A stretch of DNA of 64,000 bases from Nitrosomonas sp. (GTDB lineage: Bacteria > Pseudomonadota > Gammaproteobacteria > Burkholderiales > Nitrosomonadaceae), in assembly GCA_016721865.1 (NCBI GenBank), contig JADKHF010000008.1:1-64000 (forward strand). The letters run 5' to 3'. A model generated the notes under the pieces. The model saw only the letters and a list, made by a program, of their open reading frames with translations. It did not search any database and was not told the origin of the DNA. The translations under genes were made by a program, and so were the position numbers. Shown here in pieces: positions 40,050 through 47,825 of the stretch; position 1 is the stretch's first letter, and each line of letters opens with the position of its first letter.

Positions 40050-41017
40050 TCCGGCTGGCACACATTGTTGACAACTATGCAGCCGAGCTTATCGCGCAAC
40101 ATGGCCATCGCTTGTTACCCAGCCAATTGGCGGCGTTGAGTGCCTTTCGAATTTGTCGCAGCAGCATGAGCCACAAGATACAACTTGCCTGTGATGACTG
40201 TCAGGAACAAAGCTATCTGCCGCACTCCTGTGGACATCGCCATTGCCCGCACTGCCAGGCGCACGAGTCGCAACGCTGGATAGACCAGCAGTTGCAAAAG
40301 CTGATTCCCGGCAATTACTTCATGGTGACGTTCACCTTGCCCGCCCAGTTCCGTAAGCTTGCCTGGCAGCATCAGCGCGTGATGTATGACTTGATCACCC
40401 GCAGTGCGTGGGAGACCGTCAGCACCTTCAGCCGGAATGACAGAAAACTGCGCGGCACCACGGGTGCTGTAACGGTGCTGCACACCCACAACCGCCGGCT
40501 GGATTATCACCCGCATGTACACTTGGTGATGCCATCCGCCGCGTTCGACAACAAATGGCGTCTGTGGCGCAATAAAGACGGAGGTTATCTGTTTGACCAC
40601 AAAGCGCTGGCGAGAGTGTTCCGGGCCAAAATGCTGGCGGGCATCAAACAGGCGGGATTAAAACTGCCCAGGCAATATCCAGAAAAATGGGTGGTGGATT
40701 GCAAAGCGGTGGGTTCGGGGCAGAAGGCATTGGTGTATCTGGGACGGTATTTGTATCGCGGGGTATTGCCCGAGAAGAACATCGTTGCAAACCGCGATGG
40801 CAACGTCACGTTCCGCTACCAGAACAGCGAAACCCGCAAGATGGAAACCCGCACTCTCAGCGGCGTGGCATTCCTGCGCCTGATCCTGCAACACATTTTG
40901 CCCAAAGGTTATCGCCGCGCCCGCAACTTCGGCTTTCTGCATCCCAACAGCAAACTGATCCCACTGGTGCAACTGATCAAACGTGTCGTGCTCCCCCACC
41001 GCAACCACGCCCGGTGA
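40046..41017 (+). CDS. IS91-family HUH transposase, copy 2 (altered C-terminus)
   Basis: 323 residues: zinc domain (CDDCQEQSYLPHSCGH), HPHVHLVMP HUH motif and LGRYLYRGVLPEKN all in frame. A C5 run near 40992, C6 in copy 1, diverts the last residues to LPHRNHAR and removes about 35 residues with the RCKCCGG knuckle. Likely active core, uncertain end. Confidence 0.87.
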   Translation: MIRLAHIVDNYAAELIAQHGHRLLPSQLAALSAFRICRSSMSHKIQLACDDCQEQSYLPHSCGHRHCPHCQAHESQRWIDQQLQKLIPGNYFMVTFTLPAQFRKLAWQHQRVMYDLITRSAWETVSTFSRNDRKLRGTTGAVTVLHTHNRRLDYHPHVHLVMPSAAFDNKWRLWRNKDGGYLFDHKALARVFRAKMLAGIKQAGLKLPRQYPEKWVVDCKAVGSGQKALVYLGRYLYRGVLPEKNIVANRDGNVTFRYQNSETRKMETRTLSGVAFLRLILQHILPKGYRRARNFGFLHPNSKLIPLVQLIKRVVLPHRNHAR

Positions 41018-41412
41018 TACGATGCAAATGTTGTGGCGGGGTGATGAAGATTGTCCGTACCCGTATCAAAATATTCACCCACCGATTACGGACTCTTGCG
41101 TCAAACAGGGAGATGGCCACGTAACGCAACACACACCGTCAACCTGCCGGACTCGGCAGGCACGGGCGCACTCGCCCTGCAAAAGGGTGAAATCAGGTGA
41201 AAACGCATCAAGAATGGCAGGTTGAGCAGAATAAGTTGCTGCAATGGCAACTTTTAGCGGTGGGATTTGGGGTATGACGTGCATAGGACCCGATGCCACC
41301 GCACCGATCAGAGATATTTCCATAACAAGCAGGATCATGGCAGCCCCACCGGGCTTGTCCAACACACGCTTCAGATTGTGGCTCGCTTCGCGATCACAAT
41401 CTACCCTTACTC

Positions 41413-42466
41413 GTTAGAGCTAGTTGTCAAAGCACGTATTTCCCAAACGTCGTCAACTGCTTTCCCTTCCACTAATACATCTTTCAAATATCTTTTTACT
41501 GTGTTTCTTCCATCCGCCCAAACAAACTGGCCAACATCATCTCTTTTGATACTTTGTTTTCGATTTCTTATATACGAATCCATAAAGTCTACTAAATAGG
41601 ATTTATTCCCATCGATCAGAGCATAGTCACCTTCTTCATCTGAGTAGATGTCTATCTCTCTAAGTTTATGGATAGAATATCCGGGGATCCATGATTCATA
41701 TGCACCTTTATAAATCCATTTATCTACGCTCTTTGTGTAGAAATAAATAGTATCGTGTTTTCTGCTGAACTGGTTGTTGTCAGCTCGTCGCCAACCGCTG
41801 TAACTCCATATCAACTCATTTCTGAAGTGCTCTTTCCCAAAGATCTCATCAAGGATATTTTTAAGATACGAACTCACTCGCCAATCACAATGTACATAAA
41901 TACTCCCATCCTCTGCCAGTAAATCGCGCATCAGTACCAGTCGCTCGTAGATCATAGCGATGAAGGAATCCGCACCCTTGCCCCAAGTGTCGCGGTAAGC
42001 CAGCTCCTCCAGCACATTGGGACGCTTGGTGAAGGTGTCGTCACCAATCTCGATATCCATAGAAAAATCAGCACCCACGTCAAACGGCGGATCGATGTAG
42101 ATCAACTTGATGCCGCCCTGTTTTTCGATTTCTTCGCGCAGCGGGCCATTTTTCAAGCTGGACAGAATCAGCTTGTTATCGCCCCAAATGAGTTTATTGG
42201 TCCAGCCTTTGAGCTGACGCCCTGAAGTCTCGTCAAACAAGTCGGGTTGCAGCCTAAGTTCCTTTTTCCGATCGCGGCTCGTCCACCTGTTCAATGGTTT
42301 GAAAGGGCAGCACCACATTACAGACTTCGTTAGTCTTGCCATTCCACACCAGTTCGACCTCGCGCTTATCCTCGAACAGCAGAAAACGGTATTTGTCTGG
42401 CAGCGGTTTCCCCACTTCTAGAAATCGAATGATTTCCTGTTGTTCCTGTTCAGTCAGCTTTGCCAT
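41413..42466 (-). pseudogene. Type III DNA methyltransferase Mod, 5' part
   Basis: ATG 42466: MAKLTEQEQQEIIRFLEVGK, a short N-terminal domain, then one missing A near 42268 moves the frame to KELRLQPDLFDETSGRQLKG. Catalytic motif IV IYIDPPFDVGADF is intact, followed by SFIAMIYERLVLMRDLLAEDGSIYVHCDW (as shorter motifs RLVLMRDLL and SIYVHCDW). Interrupted at TTSSN by the IS91-like element; continues at 39030 with DRLGYD. First gene of mod-fic-res. Confidence 0.85.
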
Positions 42467-42691
42467 TACAATCCTCTTTGGAGACCAGGTGAATCATAGC
42501 ACCATGACCCATCGACCATGCATTTTTCAAGATGAGCCACAACTATCGTAAATAAAATTATCAAAAATATTTTTTGATAGTGTCTTTCTATTCAGAAGGA
42601 GCAAATAGATCATAGTTATCCGTGATCAGCGCACTTTTCTGCAATGAGGTATGCGATTTTCAAGGAGTCCGAAGTTTCATAAAATGAAGCC

Positions 42692-43009
42692 ATGAAATGG
42701 AGGATGGAGATGGAATTACTTTGCACCCAATATAGTCAGGAATTTCGGAAGGAATCAGTTAAGTTTTTCAAAGAAAGTGGATTGACTCTGGTTGAAGCAG
42801 CAAAACGACTGCCATTACCCAAGGGGACACTAAAGAACTGGGTTTATGCTGACAAACGAGGAGAACTCGCTACAGTAGGCAAGCATCAGAAGCCGCTGAC
42901 TGAACTTGAGTTAGAGCTATCCAGAGTTAAACGCGAATTAGCAGAAGTGAAGATGGAGCGTGACTTTATAAAAAAGTGTGCGACGTATTTCGCCAAGGAG
43001 TCACGGTGA
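42692..43009 (+). CDS. IS3-family OrfA
   Basis: 105 residues: HTH of the transposase_8 type (YSQEFRKESVKFFKESGLTL, LPKGTLKNWV) followed by a coiled coil (ELELELSRVKRELAEVKMERD). An AAAAAAG heptamer at 42970-42976 sits where IS3 elements make a -1 ribosomal frameshift to produce the OrfAB transposase. Confidence 0.87.
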   Translation: MKWRMEMELLCTQYSQEFRKESVKFFKESGLTLVEAAKRLPLPKGTLKNWVYADKRGELATVGKHQKPLTELELELSRVKRELAEVKMERDFIKKCATYFAKESR

Positions 43010-43881
43010 GATACGGTTTGATTGAGTCGATGCGACGAAGCTATCCTGTTGCGCTCATGTGTCGAGTACTGAATGTTTCCGAGAGCGGCTTTCATGCCCA
43101 AAGAACTCGCCCGCTTTGTAAACGTAAGCAGGAGAATACAAGGCTGGAAATAGAAATACTGGCCGCGCACCAACGTACACGAGAGACCTACAGTGCGAAG
43201 CGCTTGCATCATGATTTGGCGGATCACGGAGTACAAGCCACGCCATACCGCGTTCGAACATTGCGCAAGAAATTGGGTTTGCGTTGTAAGCAAAAGCTAA
43301 AATTCAAGGTGACGACCGATTCTAAACATAATTTACCGGTTGCGCCCAATATTCTGAACCGGGAATTTGCTGTTAATGCACCTGGTAAAGTATGGGTCAG
43401 TGACATCACTTATATTCCTACGGATGAGGGCTGGTTGTACTTGGCTGGAATAAAAGATCTATTTAATGGCGAACTGGTAGGCTATGCCATGAATGAGAGA
43501 ATGACAAAGAGACTGGTTATACAGGCATTATTTCGCGCAACTGCAAGTAAACATCCGGATAAGGGGCTAATTGCTCACTCAGATCGAGGTGGCCAATACT
43601 GTGCGCATGATTATCAGAATCTATTACAACAATTTGGCATGATCGCTTCCATGAGCCGCAAAGGTGATTGCTATGATAATGCTCCGATGGAAAGCTTCTG
43701 GGGGATACTTAAAACCGAACTGGTGCATCATCGGAGATTCAAAACACGGCAACAAGCCATTCAGGAGATTACCGAATATATCGAAATCTTCTATAACAGG
43801 CAGCGTAAGCAGGAAAGATTAGGTTATCTGTCACCAGCACAATTTACGCAGCGATACTATGAAAATCTAGCCGCTGCTTAA
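42976..43881 (+). CDS. IS3-family OrfB transposase
   Basis: 301 residues, DDE core complete: WVSDITYIPTDEGWLY (D), LIAHSDRGGQY (D), DNAPMESFWGILKTEL (E), preceded by an HTH_21-like domain (RETYSAKRLHHDLADHGV). Probably made as a fusion with OrfA through the A6G slip; overlaps orfA by 34 bases. Appears intact. Confidence 0.9.
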   Translation: MCDVFRQGVTVRYGLIESMRRSYPVALMCRVLNVSESGFHAQRTRPLCKRKQENTRLEIEILAAHQRTRETYSAKRLHHDLADHGVQATPYRVRTLRKKLGLRCKQKLKFKVTTDSKHNLPVAPNILNREFAVNAPGKVWVSDITYIPTDEGWLYLAGIKDLFNGELVGYAMNERMTKRLVIQALFRATASKHPDKGLIAHSDRGGQYCAHDYQNLLQQFGMIASMSRKGDCYDNAPMESFWGILKTELVHHRRFKTRQQAIQEITEYIEIFYNRQRKQERLGYLSPAQFTQRYYENLAAA

Positions 43882-44054
43882 ACACAAGGACTCCATTTTT
43901 GACAGCACAGCTCAATTTTCAAATTTCCTAGCCGTAAACACAAGCTACCGAAAGGAATGCATGTGCTTTCTATATTGCCATGTAAGCACATTCATAACGA
44001 AAAGGTTATGAATCTATTTTTACAACTATCAGACTGAGAACGAACAAAACTATA

Positions 44055-44717
44055 GTGGCCGCCGAAGAAACACAGCAATCTGCCCGCATCTTGTTGATCG
44101 ATTCGCATCCTATCACGTTACTGGGATTGAACGCCCTGCTGGAAGCCTGCAATGACTACGAGGTTGTCGATAAATTGAGTTCAGCAAGCGGCATTACGGC
44201 AATATTGAAACAGAAACAACCCGATTTGGTGCTGATGGATCTTCATTTGCCGAAAACAAACGGGATAAATTTGATTCGTGAAATAAATGCCGCAACAGAG
44301 AACTCGACAAAAATTGTCATTCTAACTTCTGCTTTAAGTCAAGCAGAAACCTGCGACCTTATAAGAACCGGCGTAAAAGGTATTCTATTGAAAGAGATGG
44401 CTACAGCGCTCATCATGCAATGTTTGCGGCGCGTACAGTCTGGTGGCGAATGGATAGAGCGCAATTCGATGAAACATGCATTTGAGCAGATGTTGCGTCG
44501 TGAATCGGAGCACCAATCGATTTCGGCTCAGCTATCACCTAGCGAAATGAACTTGGCTACTTTGATTGCATCAGGTCACAATAACAAATCGGCTGCACGC
44601 CAACTGCTAATTACCGAAGGTTCTGCGCGAGTTTACCTTAATCGCATCTATACCAAACTGCAAGTCCCCAATCGCCTGCAGCTAGCAATCCTTTTCAAAG
44701 AAAAAGGGCTCGTCTAA
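44055..44717 (+). CDS. NarL/FixJ-type response regulator (orphan)
   Basis: 220 residues from GTG 44055. Receiver domain: ILLIDSHPITLLGLN (acidic pocket reduced to a single D), VLMDLHLPKTNGI (phospho-acceptor Asp), TSA and LLKEM (Lys). C-terminal LuxR-type HTH: LSPSEMNLATLIASGHNNKSAARQLLITEGSARVYLNRIYTKL in broad outline (LSPSEMNLATLIASG; VYLNRIYTKLQV). No histidine kinase is adjacent, so the partner is elsewhere. Lies beside a PilZ protein and PEP-CTERM genes, which might be its targets. Confidence 0.85.
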   Translation: MAAEETQQSARILLIDSHPITLLGLNALLEACNDYEVVDKLSSASGITAILKQKQPDLVLMDLHLPKTNGINLIREINAATENSTKIVILTSALSQAETCDLIRTGVKGILLKEMATALIMQCLRRVQSGGEWIERNSMKHAFEQMLRRESEHQSISAQLSPSEMNLATLIASGHNNKSAARQLLITEGSARVYLNRIYTKLQVPNRLQLAILFKEKGLV

Positions 44718-44870
44718 AAATCTTCCTTCACGAATTCCTGGCTATCTCGCATTTCAAGCAATCCATTTGATGCAACACGATTACTACCTCTGTTGGTCAT
44801 CTGAAATAAATCAGAATCCGAATATTAGCAATATGTCGCATAGTGAATGGCAGATCTTGCAGCACGAAAA

Positions 44871-44907
44871 TTAACATTTGTTAACACCAAGAGTTAATTA
44901 ATGTTAA
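44871..44907. promoter_or_regulatory. Inverted repeat upstream of the PilZ gene
   Basis: TTAACATT / AATGTTAA with GTTAAC repeats inside, 95 bases before the PilZ start, in a 284-base gap otherwise empty. Possible operator; regulator unknown. Confidence 0.3.
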
Positions 44908-45001
44908 CTGCAATAGTTATCATAGAGTAACTGTGCAGGTGCTGCGATCTTGAATAATATGCGCATCAAGAACTTATTCTTATTGAACCGGAACCTCAAT
45001 C

Positions 45002-45268
45002 GTGAACGAACAACGCACTAATGAACGATTTAATTTATGTTGTCTAGTAACTTTTAGAGAAGGACGAGGTTTATCTAGAGACATCAGTACAACCGGAATT
45101 TATTTTTCGACAAAGAAGGTTCTCAAAGAAAGTGAAATGATTCAACTCACCATACACCTGAACCAGGAACCTAACGTCCAATGCGATGGAAAAGTGGTGA
45201 GAACAGAACAGCGGACAGACGGCTATGGTGTGGCAGTTCAATTTACTGAGCTGTTTATTGGTGTGTAA
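45002..45268 (+). CDS. PilZ domain protein
   Basis: 88 residues, a stand-alone PilZ domain. RTNERF fits the RxxxR part and DISTTGIYF the D/NxSxxG part of the c-di-GMP binding site, followed by a beta-barrel (VQCDGKVVRTE; GYGVAVQFTEL). Start GTG 45002. A likely c-di-GMP receptor controlling exopolysaccharide, motility or biofilm; neighbouring PEP-CTERM proteins make an extracellular-matrix link plausible. Confidence 0.82.
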   Translation: MNEQRTNERFNLCCLVTFREGRGLSRDISTTGIYFSTKKVLKESEMIQLTIHLNQEPNVQCDGKVVRTEQRTDGYGVAVQFTELFIGV

Positions 45269-45374
45269 CCAATTATTTTTAAAAATGGTATTTCACAAAC
45301 CTGATTTCTGAGTGGTTAGGTACAAGCAGTAGAAGAGCGGATATTTTTATTTTTCTTAGGAAAAGGGGTTAGAA

Positions 45375-45908
45375 ATGAAAGCAATGAAAAAATTAGGCCA
45401 CATGGTAGCACTGGCTGGTTTTTTAGCAGTAGGCTCAGCGAATGCTGCTCCGACTGTTAAGGCCAGTTGGGGTATCCACGACGACCCCGCTGAACACGCT
45501 AGCGTATCTTTTCTTCCGAGTGCTGGCTTGTTTGATCACGTATTCACATTTAATTTGACTGGATGGAATGATCTTGTGTCGATTGCAGTCACAAATGACT
45601 TTTCAAAATATAACATTAATGGCGCTTCCTTACAGTTTTGGAAGGAAACCAGTATTGATGGTAATTATACTAATGACCTTTCTTTAGGTTCATTTTCATT
45701 TGATTCCATAGCAGTTGGCGCAGACTTTGGCAACATTGGGCCAGGCAATTACTATTATGAAATCAAAGGTTCTGTCGTTGGTTTGAAAGGCGGCACCTAC
45801 ACAGTAGATTCCTATATTACTGCAGTCCCAGAACCAGAAACCTATGCAATGTTACTGGTTGGTTTAGGTCTAGTAGGCTGCGCACTACGCAGCAAAAGAA
45901 ATCGTTAG
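45375..45908 (+). CDS. PEP-CTERM sorting-domain protein 1
   Basis: 177 residues: signal peptide (KKLGHMVALAGFLAVGSANAA), a beta-rich middle, and a C-terminal VPEPETYAMLLVGLGLVGCALRSKR tripartite sorting signal (PEP motif, hydrophobic helix, basic end; shown as VPEPETYAMLL and GLGLVGC). PEP-CTERM proteins are processed by exosortase and associated with exopolysaccharide matrices; the exosortase is not in this window. Ribosome site AAAAGGGG upstream. Confidence 0.85.
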   Translation: MKAMKKLGHMVALAGFLAVGSANAAPTVKASWGIHDDPAEHASVSFLPSAGLFDHVFTFNLTGWNDLVSIAVTNDFSKYNINGASLQFWKETSIDGNYTNDLSLGSFSFDSIAVGADFGNIGPGNYYYEIKGSVVGLKGGTYTVDSYITAVPEPETYAMLLVGLGLVGCALRSKRNR

Positions 45909-45969
45909 TTTAAATTGGGCTTTGAATATTTAAAATTGATTTATGTCTCTACTTTAATAGGTGATTGTG

Positions 45970-46584
45970 ATGAATAGATTTAGTAAATATGTGTTTGGTG
46001 CTTTGCTTGCAACTCCGATGTTAGCTTCTGCTGCGGTCGATCTTGTAACGAATGGCAATTTCGAAGCTGATCCTCAATCGAACGGAAGCTGGAACATTTA
46101 CAGCTCGCTTACTGGTTGGAGTGGCAGCCCGAATATTGAGCTGCGTAATAACGTTGCAGGAACAGCCTATGATGGAAGCAATTTTGTGGAATTAGACACA
46201 CACTCAAACAGTTCGATGTCGCAACTCTTAACAGGTGCTGCCGGTTTGTATGAACTTAGCTTCTGGTATTCAGCCCGTCCGGGCACAGGTGCTACCAATG
46301 ATCTGTCATTTTCATTCGATGGGATTGCTAACGGAACTGTTCTGACCGGGATTGGTAATGCGGGATCCAATCACTCTTGGCAACATTTCTCACAAATAGT
46401 AAATTTCGATGGAAATGGTTTGCTAACCTTTAGCGCCGTGGGTATCAGCGATAGCTATGGCGGTTCACTCGACATGGTTTCATTCACCTCTGCCGTTCCA
46501 GAACCAGAAACCTACGCCATGTTATTAGCAGGTTTAGGCTTACTGGGTTTCATGGCACGTCGCAGAAAAGAATCAGCAGTTTAA
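45970..46584 (+). CDS. PEP-CTERM sorting-domain protein 2
   Basis: About 204 residues from ATG 45970. Signal peptide MNRFSKYVFGALLATPMLAS; the middle (VDLVTNGNFEADPQSNGSWN, GSNFVELDTHSNSS, GLYELSFWYSARPG) resembles DUF642/galactose-binding-like domains; C-terminal VPEPETYAMLLAGLGLLGF then ARRRKES. The tail is nearly identical to that of the gene at 53930 on the other strand. Exported, matrix-associated. Confidence 0.85.
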   Translation: MNRFSKYVFGALLATPMLASAAVDLVTNGNFEADPQSNGSWNIYSSLTGWSGSPNIELRNNVAGTAYDGSNFVELDTHSNSSMSQLLTGAAGLYELSFWYSARPGTGATNDLSFSFDGIANGTVLTGIGNAGSNHSWQHFSQIVNFDGNGLLTFSAVGISDSYGGSLDMVSFTSAVPEPETYAMLLAGLGLLGFMARRRKESAV

Positions 46585-46606
46585 TTTAGACTTAGATTTA
46601 ATCCAG

Positions 46607-46632
46607 AACGGGGCTTCGGTTCCCGTTTTTTG
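46607..46632 (+). terminator. Rho-independent terminator after PEP-CTERM gene 2
   Basis: AACGGG-GCTTCGGTT-CCCGTT stem-loop followed by a run of T, 23 bases after the stop codon. Confidence 0.8.
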
Positions 46633-46948
46633 TTTCTTGGGTGGTGAATGCATCTTTATTCCCTGCACAAAAATTAAAACATCTTAGAACCGTGTTGCTT
46701 GTTGTTGTTGAATGTACACGTACACTTTTCGCGCGCTATTTGGTACCTTTTTACTCCGCCATTGACATGCCCGGAACGATAAATTTGCAGTTTCTAAAAT
46801 CAATATTATCAATGAAGTGCGCAAGCTACGAAACACTTTATCGCGAACAAGGATCATTATTTCCATGGTTGTTGGAAGAGTTGGGGCCGCTAACAGGGAA
46901 ACAACAGGAATTGCTGAAAATTCATTTGAACTTGCTTGCTGTTTGGAA
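46633..46948. other. Junction region with possible transposase scrap
   Basis: No firm gene. On the plus strand codons around 46850-46930 spell SLFPWLLEELGPLTGKQQEL, which resembles the N-terminus of an IS5-type transposase, without a plausible full frame. A CTCCGCCATT at 46754-46763 matches the tRNA-Ser-like attachment core at 53889 and may mark the left end of the satellite-like element. Confidence 0.35.
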
Positions 46949-47476
46949 TCAAAATTTTCCCCATTTTTCAGATTGACGGTTTCTAAGCCAGAAAATACAA
47001 GCTCTAACACTCGGTGGATAGTGTTTCACTATATCAGTGATTGTTATTTCTCCACGGTAATTACTGACATGCTCAGCAGGGTGTGAATAGCCAGTGGCAA
47101 GCTTATACAAACTCTCGGCCACTCTGGCATCCATAATCAGCTTACCCCTGTTTATGGACTCAAGAAATTCAGGATGACTCTTCTTCCAGTTGTTGATGGT
47201 TTGTTCGGATACACCAAAGAAATCAGCTAAATCTTTATCTATAGCACCAAGCAAACATAATTTATGTGCCTGTTTTATAAATATTTCTCTATACGATGTC
47301 GGACGACCTACATTCCGCTTCGGAAATGCACTGATGGTGTCCGATTCGAAGGTTTCGTAAACCTTCACATAATTTTTTTCGGAAACCTTGGCATGGTTTC
47401 TCTGAGAAACCTTGGATACCTCGCCAGATAAGCTTGGCGCCTTGCATTTCTGAACCACTTTTGCTTTTACTGTCAT
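46949..47476 (-). CDS. Terminase small-subunit-like DNA-binding protein
   Basis: 175 residues. After a Lys-rich N-terminus, GRPTSYREIFIKQAHKLCLLG, then an HTH (DKDLADFFGVSEQTINNWKKSHPEF), a helical linker (VAESLYKLATGYSHPAEH) and the HYPPSVRACIFWLRNRQSEKW end, the layout of phage small terminase/Phage_terminase HTH proteins. In satellite phages such proteins redirect helper packaging. A transposon regulator is the alternative. Last gene of the leftward satellite-like operon. Confidence 0.6.
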   Translation of the reverse strand: MTVKAKVVQKCKAPSLSGEVSKVSQRNHAKVSEKNYVKVYETFESDTISAFPKRNVGRPTSYREIFIKQAHKLCLLGAIDKDLADFFGVSEQTINNWKKSHPEFLESINRGKLIMDARVAESLYKLATGYSHPAEHVSNYRGEITITDIVKHYPPSVRACIFWLRNRQSEKWGKF

Positions 47477-47489
47477 TTTTGTAATTGGA

Positions 47490-47825
47490 TTATTCTTTAT
47501 CTTTGTTAGTCAACCCCAAATAATAGGCGATTAAACTTGGATCATTCTTGCACTTATCCAGTACTAAATAATGATCTTCCTCAGGCTCATCAATTTGAAA
47601 TAACCAGGCTCGGACTATCTCGAAGCCTGGATCAGTTTGTCCAATCAAATTATCGGATATCTCTTCTTTTATGGGGACATCGGGGACAATGGGAACAGAT
47701 TGCTGTAACCCTTTATCCATCTGGGTTTCGCTATACTTATTTTGTTTCCCATTACTTTTTGGAAACTGGGGATAAATGGGGACAGCTTTCTCAAGAACTT
47801 TATTTATCCAGTCTGAAGCAATCAA
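47490..47825 (-). CDS. Hypothetical protein
   Basis: Up to 111 residues from TTG 47825 overlapping the stop of the DUF927 gene; an ATG lies 36 codons in. Contains a Pro-rich VPIVPDVPIKEE segment and an acidic EIVRAWLFQIDEPEEDHYLV tail. No family recognised; its position between the ATPase and the terminase-like gene supports expression. Confidence 0.45.
   Translation of the reverse strand: MIASDWINKVLEKAVPIYPQFPKSNGKQNKYSETQMDKGLQQSVPIVPDVPIKEEISDNLIGQTDPGFEIVRAWLFQIDEPEEDHYLVLDKCKNDPSLIAYYLGLTNKDKE

Larger units (their letters stand above)
39031..41415 (+). mobile_element. IS91-like element, copy 2 (inserted in mod)
   Basis: Near-identical, same-strand copy of 33981-36368 with GTT at both ends. 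The two copies differ by about ten substitutions plus a comparable number of length differences, most in A, C, G or T runs. Both genes in this copy have frame breaks. Confidence 0.85.
42650..43912 (+). mobile_element. IS3-family insertion sequence (copy B, different subgroup)
   Basis: orfA plus orfB with a classical A6G slip site between them. The right end carries GGAGTCC inside CACAAGGACTCCATTTTTGA at about 43884-43910, and a related GGAGTCC occurs at 42664 on the left, so the ends are near 42650 and 43912; exact limits are uncertain because the repeats are imperfect. Confidence 0.7.

Noticed and set aside
46641..46976. Plus-strand 111-codon frame
   Set aside because: Only about 20 codons resemble a transposase; it overlaps the terminase-like gene and lacks a start with a ribosome site. 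Noted only as a possible scrap.
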